Below the pieces are notes generated by a model. That model saw only the letters and a program-made list of their open reading frames with translations, had not been told where the DNA came from and made no database searches. DNA of 61,620 nt from Saccharothrix coeruleofusca (lineage in GTDB: Bacteria > Actinomycetota > Actinomycetes > Mycobacteriales > Pseudonocardiaceae): positions 524,538 through 586,157 of the forward strand of contig NZ_BMRG01000002.1 in assembly GCF_014648515.1 (NCBI RefSeq), in the 5' to 3' direction. Positions 59,758 to 61,620 of the stretch are shown in pieces. The translations under genes and the position numbers were made by a program. How positions within the stretch are numbered: the first letter of the stretch is position 1; each line of letters starts with the position of its first letter.

Positions 59758-60780
59758 ATGAGCCGACTCAGTGACGTACCGCTGTCCGTCCTCGAACTCG
59801 CCCCGGTCACCTCGCAGACCGACGCCAGGACGGCGCTGCGGCACACCACCGAGCTGGCGCAGCACGTCGAGCGCCTCGGCTACACCCGCTTCTGGCTGGC
59901 CGAGCACCACAACATGCCGGGCATCGCCAGCTCGTCGCCCGCGATCGTCATCGGGCACGTGGCCAGCGCCACGAAGACGCTGCGGGTCGGCTCCGGCGGC
60001 GTGATGCTGCCCAACCACCCGCCGCTGGTGGTGGCCGAGCAGTTCGGCACGCTCGTGGCGCTGCACCCGGACCGGATCGACCTCGGCATCGGCCGCGCGC
60101 CGGGCACCGACCAGCGCACCGCGCAGGCGCTGCGGCGGACCGCGGGCCCGCTGTCGGTGGACGACTTCCCGCAGCAGCTGACCGAGCTGATGGGCTACTT
60201 CGAGGGCACCGAGGAGCTGCACGCGGTGCCCGCGCAGGGCAACAAGCCGCCGCTGTGGCTGCTGGGGTCCAGCGGTTACAGCGCGCAGGTCGCGGGCCTG
60301 CTGGGGCTGCCGTTCGCGTTCGCGCACCATTTCAGCGCGGAGAACACGCTGCCCGCGCTGCGGCTGTACCGCGAGCGGTTCCAGCCGTCGGCGGTGCTGG
60401 ACAAGCCGTACGCGATGGTCTGCGTGTCGGTCATTGTGGCCGACACCGACGAGCACGCGCGCTGGATCGCGGGTCCGGGCGCGCTGTCGTTCGTGCGGCT
60501 GCGCAGCGGGCGGCCCGGTCCGCTGTCCACGCCGCAGGAGGCCGCCGACTACCCGTACACCGACCTGGACCGGTTGATCTTCGAGGAGCGCATGGCCAAC
60601 CAGGTCATCGGCTCCCCGGAGACGGCGAAGGAGCAGCTCGAGCAGCTGCTGGCGGACACCGCGGCGGACGAGCTGATGGTCACGACCATGGTCGCCGACC
60701 AGTCCGACCGGCTGCGCTCCTACGAACTGCTGGCCGCTCTCCATTCACCCGATCGAGTGAAGACTGAAGTTGAGGTGTAG
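59758..60780 (+). CDS. LLM-class (luciferase-like) flavin-dependent oxidoreductase
   Basis: A 340-residue TIM-barrel flavoenzyme. Seen: [20 protein letters not shown], '[20 protein letters not shown]', [21 protein letters not shown] and [13 protein letters not shown], the YtmO/LLM subgroup pattern that uses reduced FMN (or F420 in related groups). The substrate is unknown. ATG 59758 is preferred over GTG 59749. No RBS is seen, so it may be leaderless. Confidence 0.92.
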   Translation: MSRLSDVPLSVLELAPVTSQTDARTALRHTTELAQHVERLGYTRFWLAEHHNMPGIASSSPAIVIGHVASATKTLRVGSGGVMLPNHPPLVVAEQFGTLVALHPDRIDLGIGRAPGTDQRTAQALRRTAGPLSVDDFPQQLTELMGYFEGTEELHAVPAQGNKPPLWLLGSSGYSAQVAGLLGLPFAFAHHFSAENTLPALRLYRERFQPSAVLDKPYAMVCVSVIVADTDEHARWIAGPGALSFVRLRSGRPGPLSTPQEAADYPYTDLDRLIFEERMANQVIGSPETAKEQLEQLLADTAADELMVTTMVADQSDRLRSYELLAALHSPDRVKTEVEV

Positions 60781-60885
60781 CAGTCGGCCTAATGCGCGCG
60801 ATGATGAAGGTGAGCGCGCACGCCCCCCGACGCGCTCCCTAGCTCCCAGGCGGTCCGCCGCCTGACGCACGGCCGCCGCCGCGAT

Positions 60886-60923
60886 CCGCGTGGGCGCCGC
60901 CCGGTGTGGCGGCGCCCACGCGG
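60886..60923 (+). terminator. Perfect 16-bp hairpin after the LLM oxidoreductase gene
   Basis: CCGCGTGGGCGCCGCC (60886-60901), loop CGGTGT, and its exact complement (60908-60923). It is 105 bases past the stop and lacks a T run. The rest of the 287-bp gap (60781-61067) shows no gene. Confidence 0.7.
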
Positions 60924-61067
60924 GCCGCCGTGCGGAATCACGGTCCGGCCACAGCCGTGCACCAGGTGCGACTCAAGGCCCCGGATCATTCCCCGCTCCC
61001 CCTTTCGCCGCGTCATGGTTGGTGGCAGCCGCAACAAGCCCACCGCCGGGGCGGGAAGGGGAGGTTC

Positions 61068-61616
61068 GTGAGGTTCACCCGACAGGCCGTCGGCATCTGC
61101 CTGGCATTGGCCTTGACGGGGTGCGCGGACCCGACCGACGCCTCCTCCGCCGCGCCCGCGAGCGCGGCGCAGAGCCCCGCGGCGGTCCAGCGCGCCGACC
61201 GCGCGCCGTCGTCCGCCCCGATCCCGACGTCCTTCGGCGCGGAACGGGTGTGGGCCAACGGCATCTCCATCACCGTCGCCCAGCCGAAGTCGCTCAAGCC
61301 CAGCGACACCTCCTTCCCCAAGGCGCCGCGCACCGCGGTGTTCGTGGTGACGCTGGTCAACGGCACCGACACCACCTACCGCACCAGCCAGCTCTCCGTG
61401 CGCGCCCTGGTCGACGGCCAGCCCGCCGCCGAGGTGCTGGACTCGGTGCAGGGCCTCAACGGCGCCGCCGCCGCGATCACCGAGCTGCCGCCGGGCGGCG
61501 ACACGGCGCTGACCCTGGCCTACGCGGTGCCGGAGAACCCCGTGCGGGTGTGCCTGGTCGTCGAGCCCAACATCGCGGGCGAGGACCTCGGCGCCACGTT
61601 CGAGGGCAACGCCTGA
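61068..61616 (+). CDS. Lipoprotein with a DUF4352-like beta-sandwich domain
   Basis: A 182-residue lipoprotein. The signal peptide (VRFTRQAVGICLALALTGC) ends in a lipobox at Cys19. A Ser/Ala/Pro linker (about 25-58) leads to an Ig-like domain with 'VWANGISITVAQPKSL', TAVFVVTLVNGTDTTYRTS and 'ELPPGGDTALTLAYAVPENP', the strand pattern of DUF4352 and telomeric-repeat-binding-factor-like lipoproteins. The role is unknown. GTG 61068 has AAGGGGAGG. The gene ends four bases from the right edge. Confidence 0.85.
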   Translation: MRFTRQAVGICLALALTGCADPTDASSAAPASAAQSPAAVQRADRAPSSAPIPTSFGAERVWANGISITVAQPKSLKPSDTSFPKAPRTAVFVVTLVNGTDTTYRTSQLSVRALVDGQPAAEVLDSVQGLNGAAAAITELPPGGDTALTLAYAVPENPVRVCLVVEPNIAGEDLGATFEGNA

Positions 61617-61620
61617 CCCG

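Overview
The window comes from a high-GC Gram-positive chromosome. Codons end almost always in G or C, GTG starts are common, many genes seem leaderless, and there are many TetR regulators, an AfsR-type SARP and a MurT/GatD pair. These point to a filamentous actinomycete, most likely Pseudonocardiales (the Actinosynnema/Saccharothrix/Lentzea group). The genus is an inference from gene style, not proven.

Layout. (1) 1-5.7 kb is mostly core: a GlxA-type regulator fragment, an MFS transporter, oligoribonuclease, tRNA-His, an ABC-F ATPase that starts just behind the tRNA terminator, an L,D-transpeptidase lipoprotein and tRNA-Lys. (2) 5.9-15.9 kb is accessory: a STAND/NLR-type NTPase with an N-terminal amyloid-like motif, a coupled hypothetical/glycerophosphotransferase-like pair, a SARP-STAND regulator with three TTA codons, a 54-residue secreted peptide gene, a tRNA-like relic, a gene broken by several frameshifts, and a Schlafen/AlbA-type ATPase behind a repeated operator. 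(3) 15.9-24.2 kb holds a DUF2786 protein, a Vsr-Dcm pair, a small membrane protein and an SNF2 helicase overlapping a SWIM zinc-finger gene. (4) 24.2-33.5 kb holds an acyl-CoA dehydrogenase, a GH27 alpha-galactosidase, a cold shock protein, a small protein whose C-terminus matches the NLR motif followed by a membrane protein, an orphan sugar-binding lipoprotein and a subtilisin. (5) 33.6-42.1 kb is cell-wall and translation core: a fused alpha-beta glycyl-tRNA synthetase, an LCP protein, a DUF218 protein, an XRE regulator and MurT-GatD. (6) 42.2-51.6 kb is a series of regulator/target pairs with readable operators (four TetR genes, one SoxR), tRNA-Leu and an esterase. (7) 51.6-61.6 kb holds an XRE-ImmA gene with a frameshifted PIN-like partner, a CobW GTPase, DedA, a two-component system, flavin enzymes, a Uma2 nuclease and a lipoprotein.

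The most interesting signals are these. First, an NLR-like ATPase (N-terminal LQAGVVHGGVHFH) and a distant 113-residue protein (C-terminal VVQAGDIQGGVTF) share a motif of the kind used in bacterial amyloid signalling between NLRs and Bell-type effectors. Second, there is a dispersed intergenic repeat (core AASTACYACCCG, about ten copies at four loci, paired and always at gene ends). Third, the XRE/ImmA/PIN-like module has its putative toxin broken by one base. Fourth, a tRNA-Leu(UAG) folds as class I without a long variable arm. Fifth, a fused GlyRS sits in an actinomycete.

All functional calls come from reading translations and motifs by eye. No database search or folding program was run.
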